This document shows, piece after piece, positions 15,494-22,065 of a DNA stretch of 23,467 bases. The notes beneath the pieces were generated by a model. The model made no database searches. It worked only from the letters and a program-made list of their open reading frames with translations, and was not told where the DNA came from. Positions within the stretch are counted from its first letter, which is position 1; every line of letters begins with the position of its first letter. The DNA comes from CAYXWH01 sp964468755 (GTDB lineage: Bacteria; Chloroflexota; Dehalococcoidia; Dehalococcoidales; RBG-16-60-22), in the NCBI GenBank assembly GCA_964468755.1, contig CAYXWH010000024.1, positions 1 through 23,467 of the forward strand. Reading direction: 5' to 3'. The position numbers and the translations under genes were made by a program.

Positions 15494-16507
15494 TCAACCG
15501 GGATTACCGGGCTGGCGGTTGCCTTTTCCCAATTTTCGCATCGCGTGGGCAGCGGCTCCCAGCACCCCGGAATTTCCGCCCAGTTCCGCGGTAACAAAGC
15601 GTACCGCCTCAAATGCTTTCTGGAATGACCGTTCCCCGGCTGTCTTGATGGCTGGCCCGAGCAGCATATCGCCGATGTTGGATAGCCCCCCGCCGATAAT
15701 AATCAACTCCGGGTTAAAGATATTTATCAGGTTAGCCAGACCTACTCCCAGATAGTAGCCGGTTTCCCCGATGAGCTCTTGAGCCAGTCTATCGCCTTGC
15801 TCAGCGGCGGCATGGATTTGGCGGGCGGTTACTTTATCTACGTTACCCTCAACGTAGTCGGTGATAGACGTACCGGCGCCTTCTCTAATCCGCCGCCTGG
15901 CTTCTCTGGCGATGGCGGTGCCGGACGCCAGTGTTTCCCAGCAGCCCCGGTTGCCGCAATGGCAGGGCGGACCGTTATCATCGATAGTCATATGCCCCAC
16001 TTCCCCGGCAATGCCGGTGGCTCCGGAGTAAATTTCACCGTCGACTATAATGCCGCCGCCGATGCCGGTGCTGACGGTGATGTAGAGGAAGTGGCGGGCA
16101 CCCCGGCCGGCGCCAAAGTGGTATTCACCCAGAGCCGCGGCGTTGGCATCATTGATGACGAACGTGGTGGTACCGAGCCCGGCGGCAATGGCGTCCCGGA
16201 TGTGAAAATCCCGGATGCCCGGTAGATTGGGCGAGGTAAACAGGACGCCGGTGTCGGGATTGCTGATACCGGCAACCCCTATCCCGATGGCCTGGAGCGC
16301 TGATTTCTGGATGCCGGCCTGCTCGAGGGCGCGTTCCGCTGATTCCAGCATCGCCTGGATGATTGCCGGGGCACCCCCCGCCGCCGGGGTTACGTTGCGC
16401 TCGCGGGAAAGCATTTTCCCCTGGGCATTAACCACCGCGGTGAGTATCTTGGTGCCACCGAGGTCAATACCGAGGACCAGAGGGCCGGATTGCTCAGACG
16501 TTGACAT
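15494..16507 (-). CDS. ROK family sugar kinase, probably glucokinase
   Basis: ROK-fold kinase of 337 residues that would phosphorylate glucose or a related hexose with ATP in the cytoplasm. The phosphate-binding DLGGTK is at 15-20. The catalytic base is Asp120 in INDANAAALGE. The second phosphate loop is STGIGGGII around 146-154. The ROK zinc signature is complete, with His172 in GEVGHM and CHCGNRGC at 182-189. There is no N-terminal helix-turn-helix, so this is an enzyme and not a ROK repressor. Glucokinase is the most likely role, but N-acetylglucosamine or N-acetylmannosamine kinase cannot be excluded from the sequence alone. Confidence 0.92.
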   Translation of the reverse strand: MSTSEQSGPLVLGIDLGGTKILTAVVNAQGKMLSRERNVTPAAGGAPAIIQAMLESAERALEQAGIQKSALQAIGIGVAGISNPDTGVLFTSPNLPGIRDFHIRDAIAAGLGTTTFVINDANAAALGEYHFGAGRGARHFLYITVSTGIGGGIIVDGEIYSGATGIAGEVGHMTIDDNGPPCHCGNRGCWETLASGTAIAREARRRIREGAGTSITDYVEGNVDKVTARQIHAAAEQGDRLAQELIGETGYYLGVGLANLINIFNPELIIIGGGLSNIGDMLLGPAIKTAGERSFQKAFEAVRFVTAELGGNSGVLGAAAHAMRKLGKGNRQPGNPG

Positions 16508-16606
16508 TCTTACCAGTCAGCTTACCGGATAGATGATGTTCTCGTCAAGGATGTCAGGTCTTCTGGTTGGCGGTTTTCCCAGGTAAAAGGCTAAAGTATA
16601 CCCCTG

Positions 16607-16644
16607 AGACTAGGGCCGAGGGTTCAAATCCCCGGCCCTAGTCT
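16607..16644. other. Near-perfect hairpin with a tRNA T-arm-like top
   Basis: A 12-bp perfect stem (AGACTAGGGCCG with CGGCCCTAGTCT) carries one bulged A, then GGG-TTCAAAT-CCC, which is exactly the top of a tRNA T-arm. No 5' half of a tRNA (acceptor, D-arm or anticodon arm) is found in the preceding 80 bp. It lies between the ROK kinase start and the solute-binding protein stop. It could end transcription of the latter, but neither strand has a T run after it. A tRNA remnant or a mobile-element footprint is the alternative. Confidence 0.6.
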
Positions 16645-16716
16645 ATGGTTCACATCCGTTCCCTCAAACCTACCCTGTTGTCATGCCGGCCATGCACTAA
16701 GAAATCTACTATTGCC

Positions 16717-18360
16717 TTACTTCTCGGTTAGCCAGGCTCTGGAGTAATCGTACCGGTCCCCGCCATTGATAAAGATTCTAGCGTCTTTAACAATGGCTGG
16801 ATTAATTGCGTAAATCCAGGGCCCGGTCGAGAGGGGAATATTGACACACTCGGAGTACATCAGCGTCTCCATTTCTATAAGCAGCTCGTTTACTTTATCC
16901 GGGTCTTTGGTCACCAGCGCCTCCTGTAGCAACTCCTCGAATCCCGGCGGCCTGGCGGTTTCAACGGCAAAGCCGGAACCGGTCCCCCAATACCAGTTGG
17001 TGTCGTAGAGGGGATCAAAGCCACCGCCCTGGGGTTCCGATAACATGTTATCGCCCCGGCCACCCTCGAATCGATACTTGGCAAACGTTGCTCGGGCTAC
17101 GGGTTCTAATTCAAGCTCAATCCCTACTTTACCCAGGTAGTCCTGTATTGCCTGAACGCCAGTCCTTTCCTGCTCTTGCCCGAAAATGAGCTTGGTCTTG
17201 AACCCGTCAGGGTAGCCTGCCTCGGTCAGCAGCTCCCTTGCCTTTTCGGGGTTATATGTCCGGTTGGGAATCGTGGGGTGGCCCGGTCCACTGTGGATAA
17301 CCTCATAGACCGGTTCAACGTAGCCCCCTCCCAGTGCCGATGCCATCTTCTCTTTGTCTATGGCGTACTCGATTGCCATGCGTATCCGCTTATCGTAGAA
17401 GAGACCTTCGGGGTCGTCAGTTTTGGGGAAGAGGTGCGAGTGTACTCCTTCGACCCACAATACTTCAAAGCGCTCATCCGGCTCCAGTTCCTGGGCGGTA
17501 TCCGTGGTTATCACCTGTAGGGCATGTACCTCTCCCGCCTTTAAGGAAGCCAGGGCAGTCATTTCATCCAGGATGGTTAGAATTTCTATACCGTCAAGAT
17601 AAGGCACGCCCTTTTCCCAGTAGTCAGGGTTTCTCTCAAATGCCATAATCTGCCGGGGTATGTATTCCTTAAGCATGAAAGCACCAGTGCCTACCGGATG
17701 AGTCTCCACCCACTTCGAACCGTTCTTTTCGAATGCTGCCGGCGATATCATAAAACACCGGTTAGCAGATGATAGATCATCCAAGATCAGTCTACTCCAC
17801 CGGGAAAGATTGAGCCGGACTGTGTAATCGTCAACAATATCCACTGACTCCACATCACTTAGCTGGGGCACGGGCAGGCTTAACACCCTGTCCAGGTTCC
17901 ATTTAACCGCCTGGGCGTTGAAGTCGGTCCCGTCATGAAACTTGACCCCTTGCCTCAGCTTGAGGGTGTAAGCACTGTCATCAGGAGACAGTGTCCAGCT
18001 TGTAGCCAGGATTGGCAGGTAATCTCCCTTCCCATCCGGCTCCATAAGGTGCTGGAGGGCAACCTGAGCATAGGTGACATCGGCAGCCTTTATATTAATT
18101 GGGTCCCCAAATTTTGTTGCCGGCCGCTTAAAAGCTATCTTGAGGATTCCGCCCATTTTCTCCGGTGTTGGCGCCGGTGCCGGGGCCGCGGCTGGTGGTG
18201 CGGGGGTAGGTGGTGGTGCCGGCGCTGGGGATGGGGTTGGGCTTGGAGCTGGGGATGGGGTTGGGCTTGGAGCTGGAGTTGGGGCTGGGGCGGCACAGGC
18301 TCCCAAGAGCAAGGCGCTTACCAGTGCCAGGAGCAGCGGTAGCAGAAATAATTTTTTCAT
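16717..18360 (-). CDS. ABC transporter solute-binding lipoprotein, family 5 (peptide/nickel type)
   Basis: Membrane-anchored substrate-binding protein of 547 residues of the OppA/DppA/NikA class. The signal peptide ends in the lipobox LGAC with Cys22. A linker made almost only of Pro, Ala, Ser and Thr spans about 24-66, typical of Chloroflexota lipoproteins. The SBP_bac_5 core follows: YTLKLRQGVKFHDGTDFNA, then AVKWNLDRVL, then YDKRIRMAIEYAIDKE, and YNPEKARELLTEAGYPDG near the end. The ribosome site is an ideal AAGGAGGT 4 nt before ATG. No permease or ATPase genes flank it, so it is an orphan in this window. The ligand could be an oligopeptide, a sugar, nickel or an osmolyte. Confidence 0.94.
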   Translation of the reverse strand: MKKLFLLPLLLALVSALLLGACAAPAPTPAPSPTPSPAPSPTPSPAPAPPPTPAPPAAAPAPAPTPEKMGGILKIAFKRPATKFGDPINIKAADVTYAQVALQHLMEPDGKGDYLPILATSWTLSPDDSAYTLKLRQGVKFHDGTDFNAQAVKWNLDRVLSLPVPQLSDVESVDIVDDYTVRLNLSRWSRLILDDLSSANRCFMISPAAFEKNGSKWVETHPVGTGAFMLKEYIPRQIMAFERNPDYWEKGVPYLDGIEILTILDEMTALASLKAGEVHALQVITTDTAQELEPDERFEVLWVEGVHSHLFPKTDDPEGLFYDKRIRMAIEYAIDKEKMASALGGGYVEPVYEVIHSGPGHPTIPNRTYNPEKARELLTEAGYPDGFKTKLIFGQEQERTGVQAIQDYLGKVGIELELEPVARATFAKYRFEGGRGDNMLSEPQGGGFDPLYDTNWYWGTGSGFAVETARPPGFEELLQEALVTKDPDKVNELLIEMETLMYSECVNIPLSTGPWIYAINPAIVKDARIFINGGDRYDYSRAWLTEK

Positions 18361-18732
18361 TTCAACCTCCTTGAAACTGCCAACTTGCTGGCGCTCCCGT
18401 TTTTAGCATAACATCTACTCCATCTCCACCTCCCGTACCTTACTACTGCCTATCTGTCATCCTTTGTCGCCAAAAAACGTAGATTAAACTGCTCCGGTAT
18501 GCATGAAGAATACCGCAGCGTCGAATCAGGCGAAAAATCAGGTGAACGAGCGGGCTGGTGCTTTTCCCGGTAATTCCTCATTGTCAATCGCATAATCTGC
18601 CGGAAATGAATTCCACTGATTTACAGTAAAGGTAGCACAGCCCTTTTGCCCTAGCAATCGGGTAAAGACCTGATTTTTGGGGATATAAAGACCTTAGTTG
18701 ATGTTGCTTTTTTTGGGGAAACCAAGACAGGT
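18361..18732. other. Intergenic region without a recognisable gene
   Basis: A stretch of 372 bp between the solute-binding protein start and the end of tRNA-Leu. I see no coding frame with a ribosome site. It holds a small hairpin (CGGTAT at 18495-18500 with ATACCG at 18510-18515) and two short direct repeats: AATCAGGYGAA at 18524 and 18536, and TAAAGACCT at 18663 and 18686. The left end must contain the solute-binding protein promoter, but I cannot place it with confidence. Confidence 0.6.
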
Positions 18733-18819
18733 TGGTGCCGAGGAGGAGATTTGAACTCCTACGAGCTTACGCTCACCACCCCCTCAAGATGGCGTGTCTA
18801 CCGATTCCACCACCTCGGC
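18733..18819 (-). tRNA. tRNA-Leu(GAG)
   Basis: Type II tRNA of 87 nt including an encoded CCA end (complement of 18733-18735). Acceptor GCCGAGG pairs with CCTCGGC, and the discriminator is A. The anticodon stem CCATC/GGTGG closes the loop TTGAGGG with anticodon GAG at 18785-18783. A long variable arm (GAGC-GTAA-GCTC) and the T-loop TTCAAAT are present. It closely resembles E. coli tRNA-Leu(GAG). It lies 6 nt downstream of tRNA-Trp in the same transcript. Confidence 0.97.
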
Positions 18820-18825
18820 ACGCTA

Positions 18826-18902
18826 TGGCAGGAGTGGGAGGATTCGAACCCCCGACCGGCGGTTTTGGAGACCGCTGCTCTACCAGACTGAGCTACACTC
18901 CT
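18826..18902 (-). tRNA. tRNA-Trp(CCA)
   Basis: A tRNA of 77 nt including the encoded CCA end. Acceptor AGGAGTG pairs with CACTCCT and the discriminator is G, as expected for Trp. The anticodon stem GCGGT/ACCGC encloses CTCCAAA with anticodon CCA at 18868-18866. The T-arm contains GGTTCGAATCC. It is the first gene of a two-tRNA transcript, directly behind a strong promoter. Confidence 0.97.
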
Positions 18903-18913
18903 ATTACGAGGTG

Positions 18914-18943
18914 ATTATAGTCCATTTTAGCCCCCGGATGCAA
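18914..18943 (-). promoter_or_regulatory. Promoter of the tRNA-Trp/tRNA-Leu transcript
   Basis: The minus strand has TTGCAT (complement of 18938-18943), an 18-nt spacer and a perfect TATAAT (complement of 18914-18919). The -10 box is 11 nt before the first base of tRNA-Trp, an ideal distance for a stable-RNA promoter. Confidence 0.8.
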
Positions 18944-19050
18944 GATATTGGATTGGGAGCAACAGCAGTCCAGAGAAGTCTATGCTGTGCCGGGCTGGAT
19001 ATATTTCTCATTTTCCCCCATAAGATATGGTAAGAACCGGACTTACCGTC

Positions 19051-19088
19051 TTGATAAACAGTTGACGTCAATTATATACTTATATACT
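19051..19088 (+). promoter_or_regulatory. Overlapping sigma-70-type promoters before the chagasin-like gene
   Basis: Two candidates overlap. TTGATA at 19051-19056 is followed after 18 nt by TATACT at 19075-19080. TTGACG at 19062-19067 is followed after 15 nt by TATACT at 19083-19088. The first has better spacing. Either would leave a leader of about 170-180 nt before the GTG at 19265. Confidence 0.5.
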
Positions 19089-19264
19089 TTTTTCATGGGG
19101 TGTGGGGTTCACTGCCGTGCCCGGGAAAATTCTCCGGGCGAAGGTAAGTGGCGGATTGTGCCGTGATTGGTCTACCGGTTGATGATGATTTTACCGCCGG
19201 AGCTAACTAAAACCCGTTGGCTACGTTATCTATAGTAGAAAAATCGATTCAAGGAGGAACCGAG
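19089..19264 (+). other. Long 5' leader of the chagasin-like gene
   Basis: Non-coding stretch of about 175 nt. It contains a hairpin GCCCGG-(9 nt)-CCGGGC around 19118-19138 and short complementary CCGG/GGCGG segments further on. I do not recognise a known riboswitch class. The end holds the strong AAGGAGG ribosome site. It could be a regulatory leader or simply a long untranslated region. Confidence 0.35.
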
Positions 19265-19699
19265 GTGAAATCGAAGCTAATCATTTTCGCGGCTATAGTT
19301 GCCCTGGCGCTAACCCTGTTTGCCTGTGCGCCGACACCCGGCCAGGCATCGGTCGAGGTTTCCTGTGATGACTTTTATCAGCAGCAGCATATCACTGAAG
19401 AGATCGAAATCAACGCCGATGACTCACTCACCGTGACACTGTGCTCCAATCCGACCACCGGCTTTCAGTGGTCGGATTCGGCACAAATCAGTGACCAATC
19501 CGTATTGGAACAGGTAAGTCACGCCTTTATTGCTGCTGAAGACGAGCCTCCGCCCCCACCCGGGACCCCCGGCCAGGAAGTCTGGACCTTTCAAGCCCTC
19601 CAGAAAGGCACCACTACCGTGACCATGGAGTACAGCCGGCCCTGGGAAGGCGGCGAGAAAGGGGAGTGGACGTACACCCTCACGGTGCGCGTAAAATAG
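19265..19699 (+). CDS. Chagasin-type (MEROPS I42) cysteine-protease inhibitor lipoprotein
   Basis: Exported lipoprotein of 144 residues. GTG at 19265 is chosen because AAGGAGG stands 7 nt before it and the signal peptide then opens normally; an in-frame TTG at 19217 would place 16 polar residues ahead. The lipobox LFAC has its Cys at 21. All three inhibitor loops of chagasin are present in order: NPTTGFQW at 62-69, a Pro-rich loop ending PGTPGQEVWTF at 99-109, and RPW at 125-127. The family blocks papain-like proteases by filling the active-site cleft. The target here may be a secreted enzyme of its own or of neighbours. The Pro-rich loop PPPPPGTPG is longer than usual. The next gene follows after 16 bp. 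Confidence 0.9.
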   Translation: MKSKLIIFAAIVALALTLFACAPTPGQASVEVSCDDFYQQQHITEEIEINADDSLTVTLCSNPTTGFQWSDSAQISDQSVLEQVSHAFIAAEDEPPPPPGTPGQEVWTFQALQKGTTTVTMEYSRPWEGGEKGEWTYTLTVRVK

Positions 19700-19715
19700 A
19701 TTTTTAAGGTAAATT

Positions 19716-20105
19716 ATGGAAAACTACCAGAGTATTGGTGCTGAGTTAGAAGTTCGGAAAACGTGGCTGCCAACCGCTGCCGGGGTGTTAACCATCATTT
19801 CCGGTTTTACCCGCTTGTTCGGGGCTATTATGATTTTTACTCTGGGCTGGCTCGGGGATGGGATTTTCCACTTCCTGTGGTATGGAGTCCCCGGTTTTGG
19901 CATGATACCACTGGCAGTATTATCGATAGTGGCGGTTCCGGTAATCATTTTAAGCGTGCTGTCGATAGTAGGAGGCGTCTACGCCATAATGAGGAGAAGG
20001 TGGAGCCTGGCCCTTACCGGCTCGGTATGCAGTGCTTTCTTATCCTGGTTTTTGGGTGTGCCGGCTATCATTCTGACGGCGCTGAGCAGGAAAGAATTTA
20101 CATAA
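19716..20105 (+). CDS. Small four-helix membrane protein of unknown function
   Basis: Protein of 129 residues with four hydrophobic segments at roughly 17-45, 50-58, 61-90 and 98-121. A short polar N-terminus (MENYQSIGAELEVRKTW) precedes them, and an Arg-rich turn (MRRRW) lies before the last. I do not recognise a named domain, though the YAIMRRRWSLALTGS to VPAIILTALSRKEF pattern looks like a conserved DUF-type protein of Chloroflexota. An AAGGT ribosome site lies 5 nt before ATG. Because it starts 16 bp after the chagasin-like gene it is probably in the same transcript. No function can be assigned. Confidence 0.75.
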   Translation: MENYQSIGAELEVRKTWLPTAAGVLTIISGFTRLFGAIMIFTLGWLGDGIFHFLWYGVPGFGMIPLAVLSIVAVPVIILSVLSIVGGVYAIMRRRWSLALTGSVCSAFLSWFLGVPAIILTALSRKEFT

Positions 20106-20190
20106 TATCTATTTGTTGAAAAAGATGAGAGATGTTCGAGGAGTCATCCGGCCTTTCACTGGCATGTAAATATTCACCCGTAGACAGTAG

Positions 20191-20199
20191 TGGTATAAT
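20191..20199 (+). promoter_or_regulatory. Extended -10 promoter of the microprotein-SGR unit
   Basis: TGGTATAAT is a perfect TATAAT with a TGn extension. The -35 is weak (TTCACC at 20173-20178), as is usual for extended -10 promoters. Transcription would begin near 20206, about 31 nt before the microprotein ATG at 20237. Confidence 0.65.
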
Positions 20200-20236
20200 G
20201 CCAGATACATTCCAGCCGGAGGTATAGCGAAATATT

Positions 20237-20380
20237 ATGCCGAGCCTGAGAGCCTTCTTTACCAATATGTCTGCCCCGATGCCTTTGCATAGAAAGGTCT
20301 ACCTCGTCTTTCGCAACAACCTTATCAAACTATGGAAAAGGCAGGGCTGTTGCGGTCACCCCGGTGAGCCGGGCTGCTGA
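20237..20380 (+). CDS. 47-residue Cys-rich microprotein ending in CCGHPGEPGC
   Basis: A short frame running from ATG at 20237 to TGA at 20380. It has an extended -10 promoter upstream and a GGAGGT ribosome site 13 nt before ATG. The N-terminal half is amphipathic and basic (SLRAFFTN, HRKVYLVF). The middle reads RNNLIKLWKRQG, and the protein ends exactly in CCGHPGEPGC, with three Cys and one His in the last ten residues. That layout suggests binding of a metal, heme-like or iron-sulfur ligand, or a disulfide. No signal peptide is seen. It lies 61 bp before the stay-green homologue and is probably co-transcribed with it. I believe related Cys-tailed small proteins exist in other bacteria, but I cannot name the family. 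A small GC hairpin (CCCCC-GGTAC-GGGGG, 20397-20411) separates the two genes. Confidence 0.62.
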   Translation: MPSLRAFFTNMSAPMPLHRKVYLVFRNNLIKLWKRQGCCGHPGEPGC

Positions 20381-20441
20381 GAGCCAGCGAATGAAACCCC
20401 CGGTACGGGGGAATGAAGGGGAGAGGTCAAGGTGGGGACTG

Positions 20442-20903
20442 ATGAGACGGCTCCGCACCGAGAAATTGCATGTACGTTACCTGCCTGAAACCAGCCGGAA
20501 TAGTCCGGTCATGCCCCGTTGCTATACGCTTACCCACTCGGACGTGACCGGCGACCTGTACCTGACCATCGGCTCGGACTATAATCGGGCTCAGCTTAAT
20601 GGCTGGTACACCCGGTTGATGCGGGACGAGGTGCTCGCCGAATGGCAGCGGGAAGAGGATAAGCTGGCGCTGGCGGTTCACTGTCATGTAAGTGGCGGAC
20701 TGGTTTTCGGTACGACCGGATTACGCGATACGATATTCCGTCGCGAGTTACCGCTGGCTCTGGAGGCACTGCGCTTCGGCGACCGGCACCTGTTTGATAG
20801 CTACCCGGAACTTGATTCCGCCCCGGTCGTGGTTTATTTCCATGCCAGGGAGCGGGATTATAATGTGAAGGAGCCCTGGGGAACACTATCGGATTATCGC
20901 TAG
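20442..20903 (+). CDS. sgr: Stay-green (SGR) homologue, Mg-dechelatase family
   Basis: Protein of 153 residues. In plants SGR removes Mg from chlorophyll a to begin its breakdown. Bacterial homologues from non-photosynthetic Chloroflexota have been shown to have dechelatase activity in vitro. The match to plant SGR is plain throughout: PRCYTLTHSDVTGDLYLTIG at 25-44, QLNGWYTRLMRDEVLAEW at 51-68, HCHVSGG at 80-86, and ELPLALEAL to YPELDSAPVVVYFHARE. With ATG at 20442 the likely catalytic residues are His32, Asp34 and Asp62, the same numbers I recall for a characterised Anaerolineae enzyme. An ATG at 20364 would add 26 unrelated residues overlapping the upstream gene. The plant C-terminal Cys-rich tail and transit peptide are absent. 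No chlorophyll gene is nearby, so the true substrate is unknown. Confidence 0.92.
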   Translation: MRRLRTEKLHVRYLPETSRNSPVMPRCYTLTHSDVTGDLYLTIGSDYNRAQLNGWYTRLMRDEVLAEWQREEDKLALAVHCHVSGGLVFGTTGLRDTIFRRELPLALEALRFGDRHLFDSYPELDSAPVVVYFHARERDYNVKEPWGTLSDYR

Positions 20904-20965
20904 ATGCTGGCATACCAAGCGCCAATCGGCTATCGCAGCGTGGCCAAGACCGGGGCACTGCTTTA

Positions 20966-21841
20966 TCAGGCTATGCTGATACTGTCGCCGTTAATACTGA
21001 TGAAGCCTTCTTTTTGCATTTGCTCCAGGTTTCTCCTGACTTGAGAGGCGCTCCAGTCAAGCTGCCTGATTAGTTCTTGTTCCGGGACAGGTGACCGGGC
21101 CAGCACCAGCCTCAATATCCGGGCGCGCAGTTCCCGGTTGGAGCCCCGGAAGGCGCTTTGCCGGCGGTAGTGGCGGCTTCTCGCCCCGTGTTTCCCGCTC
21201 TTTTTCAGCATGGCACCGTAATCAAACAGCGCGTAGTACCACTGCCGGGGCTGCCGGCTATCCAGGGTGGCGGCTACCAGGGGCAGAATATCACGGTCAG
21301 CCACTTCTTCATCCCGGTCGAAAAAGCAGCGGAGGAAAACGGCACGGATATTGGTCTCAATGAACACCGTCGGCTGGTTGAAAGCCAGGGCGGCAATGGC
21401 ATTGGCAGTGTAGTCGCCGATGCCGGGTAATTTTTGCAGTACCTCGGGAGACGCCGGCAGCTTTCCGTTGAATTCTGATTGCACTATCCCGGCGATTCTG
21501 TGGAGGGCAAGAGCGCGCCGGTTGTAACCCAGTCCCTGCCATACCCGGAGCACCTGGTCGAGGGACGCCTCTGCCAGCGCCGGGAAGTCCGGGAAAGCCG
21601 TAATGAGCTCTTCATACTTTGTCAGGACCCGGGAGGTCTGTGTTTGCTGGAGCATGAGTTCGGATACAAGGATATGGTACGGACTGTCGGTTTGCCGCCA
21701 TGGGAAGGCTCGCCCGTGCTGGCGGTAGTACTGCCAGACCATCTCCTGGAACCGCCGTATCGTTGCCGGTGTCAGCCCTTCCCGTTGCCGAAATGAGCAA
21801 AATTGACTGTTCTGCAAGTTGTCTTCCGAGGAAACCTTCAT
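20966..21841 (-). CDS. mutY: MutY-like adenine DNA glycosylase lacking the iron-sulfur cluster
   Basis: HhH-GPD superfamily glycosylase of 291 residues, probably removing A opposite 8-oxoguanine. The MutY core is clear: FPWRQTDSPYHILVSELMLQQTQ at about 46-68 with catalytic Glu61, WQGLGYNRRA at 101-110, and the helix-hairpin-helix LPGIGDYTANAI at 138-149. Two features differ from classical MutY. The four Cys of the [4Fe-4S] loop after FDYGAM (206-211) are all missing, replaced by a basic stretch (KKSGKHGARSRHYRR). The residue in the place of the catalytic Asp138 of E. coli is Glu162 in FIETNIRAV. The C-terminus (about 235-290) is a winged-helix-like DNA-binding domain instead of the NUDIX-like oxoG sensor. 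Clusterless MutY proteins are known in other lineages. It diverges from the photolyase gene. Confidence 0.86.
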   Translation of the reverse strand: MKVSSEDNLQNSQFCSFRQREGLTPATIRRFQEMVWQYYRQHGRAFPWRQTDSPYHILVSELMLQQTQTSRVLTKYEELITAFPDFPALAEASLDQVLRVWQGLGYNRRALALHRIAGIVQSEFNGKLPASPEVLQKLPGIGDYTANAIAALAFNQPTVFIETNIRAVFLRCFFDRDEEVADRDILPLVAATLDSRQPRQWYYALFDYGAMLKKSGKHGARSRHYRRQSAFRGSNRELRARILRLVLARSPVPEQELIRQLDWSASQVRRNLEQMQKEGFISINGDSISIA

Positions 21842-21885
21842 TATCGTTGTTGGCGGTCGGCGGCGCCTGAAACGCGCAGCGCAGC

Positions 21886-21891
21886 ATTATA
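21886..21891 (-). promoter_or_regulatory. Possible -10 box of the MutY-like gene
   Basis: TATAAT on the minus strand, about 45 nt before the ATG at 21841. The nearest -35-like hexamer, TTACAA, is only 14 nt away, so the match is partial. It faces away from the photolyase promoter in the same 224-bp divergent region. Confidence 0.4.
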
Positions 21892-21992
21892 AGCCCCTGG
21901 TTTCATTGTAATATGTGCAGCCCGCAAATAGCCAGTGAGCCCTCGCCTGTCGCCGACACATCTTTCGGCAGCACATTGTATGCCATCGCTTA

Positions 21993-22021
21993 TTGCAAAA
22001 TTGGCGCCGACGGCATATATT
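21993..22021 (+). promoter_or_regulatory. Sigma-70-type promoter of the photolyase gene
   Basis: TTGCAA at 21993-21998, a 17-nt spacer and TATATT at 22016-22021. Transcription would start near 22028, leaving about 38 nt before the ATG at 22066. This supports the shorter start of the photolyase, because an ATG at 21913 would lie upstream of the promoter. Confidence 0.7.
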
Positions 22022-22065
22022 TCTCTTGTATTTACCGGGCAAACACTGAGGTGGGCTTGTTGGAA

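Noticed and set aside
16607..16644. A tRNA gene
   Set aside because: Only the T-arm-like apex is present; no acceptor partner, D-arm or anticodon arm is found within 80 bp.
18524..18694. Short direct repeats as a CRISPR or iteron array
   Set aside because: Only two copies of each 9-11-bp repeat, with no regular spacer and no associated genes.
20364..20441. N-terminal extension of the stay-green homologue
   Set aside because: The 26 extra residues overlap the microprotein end and have no family similarity; ATG at 20442 has a purine-rich site and gives the expected residue numbering.
21913..22065. N-terminal extension of the photolyase
   Set aside because: It would place the start upstream of the best promoter (21993-22021), and class II photolyases begin near the RIR segment.
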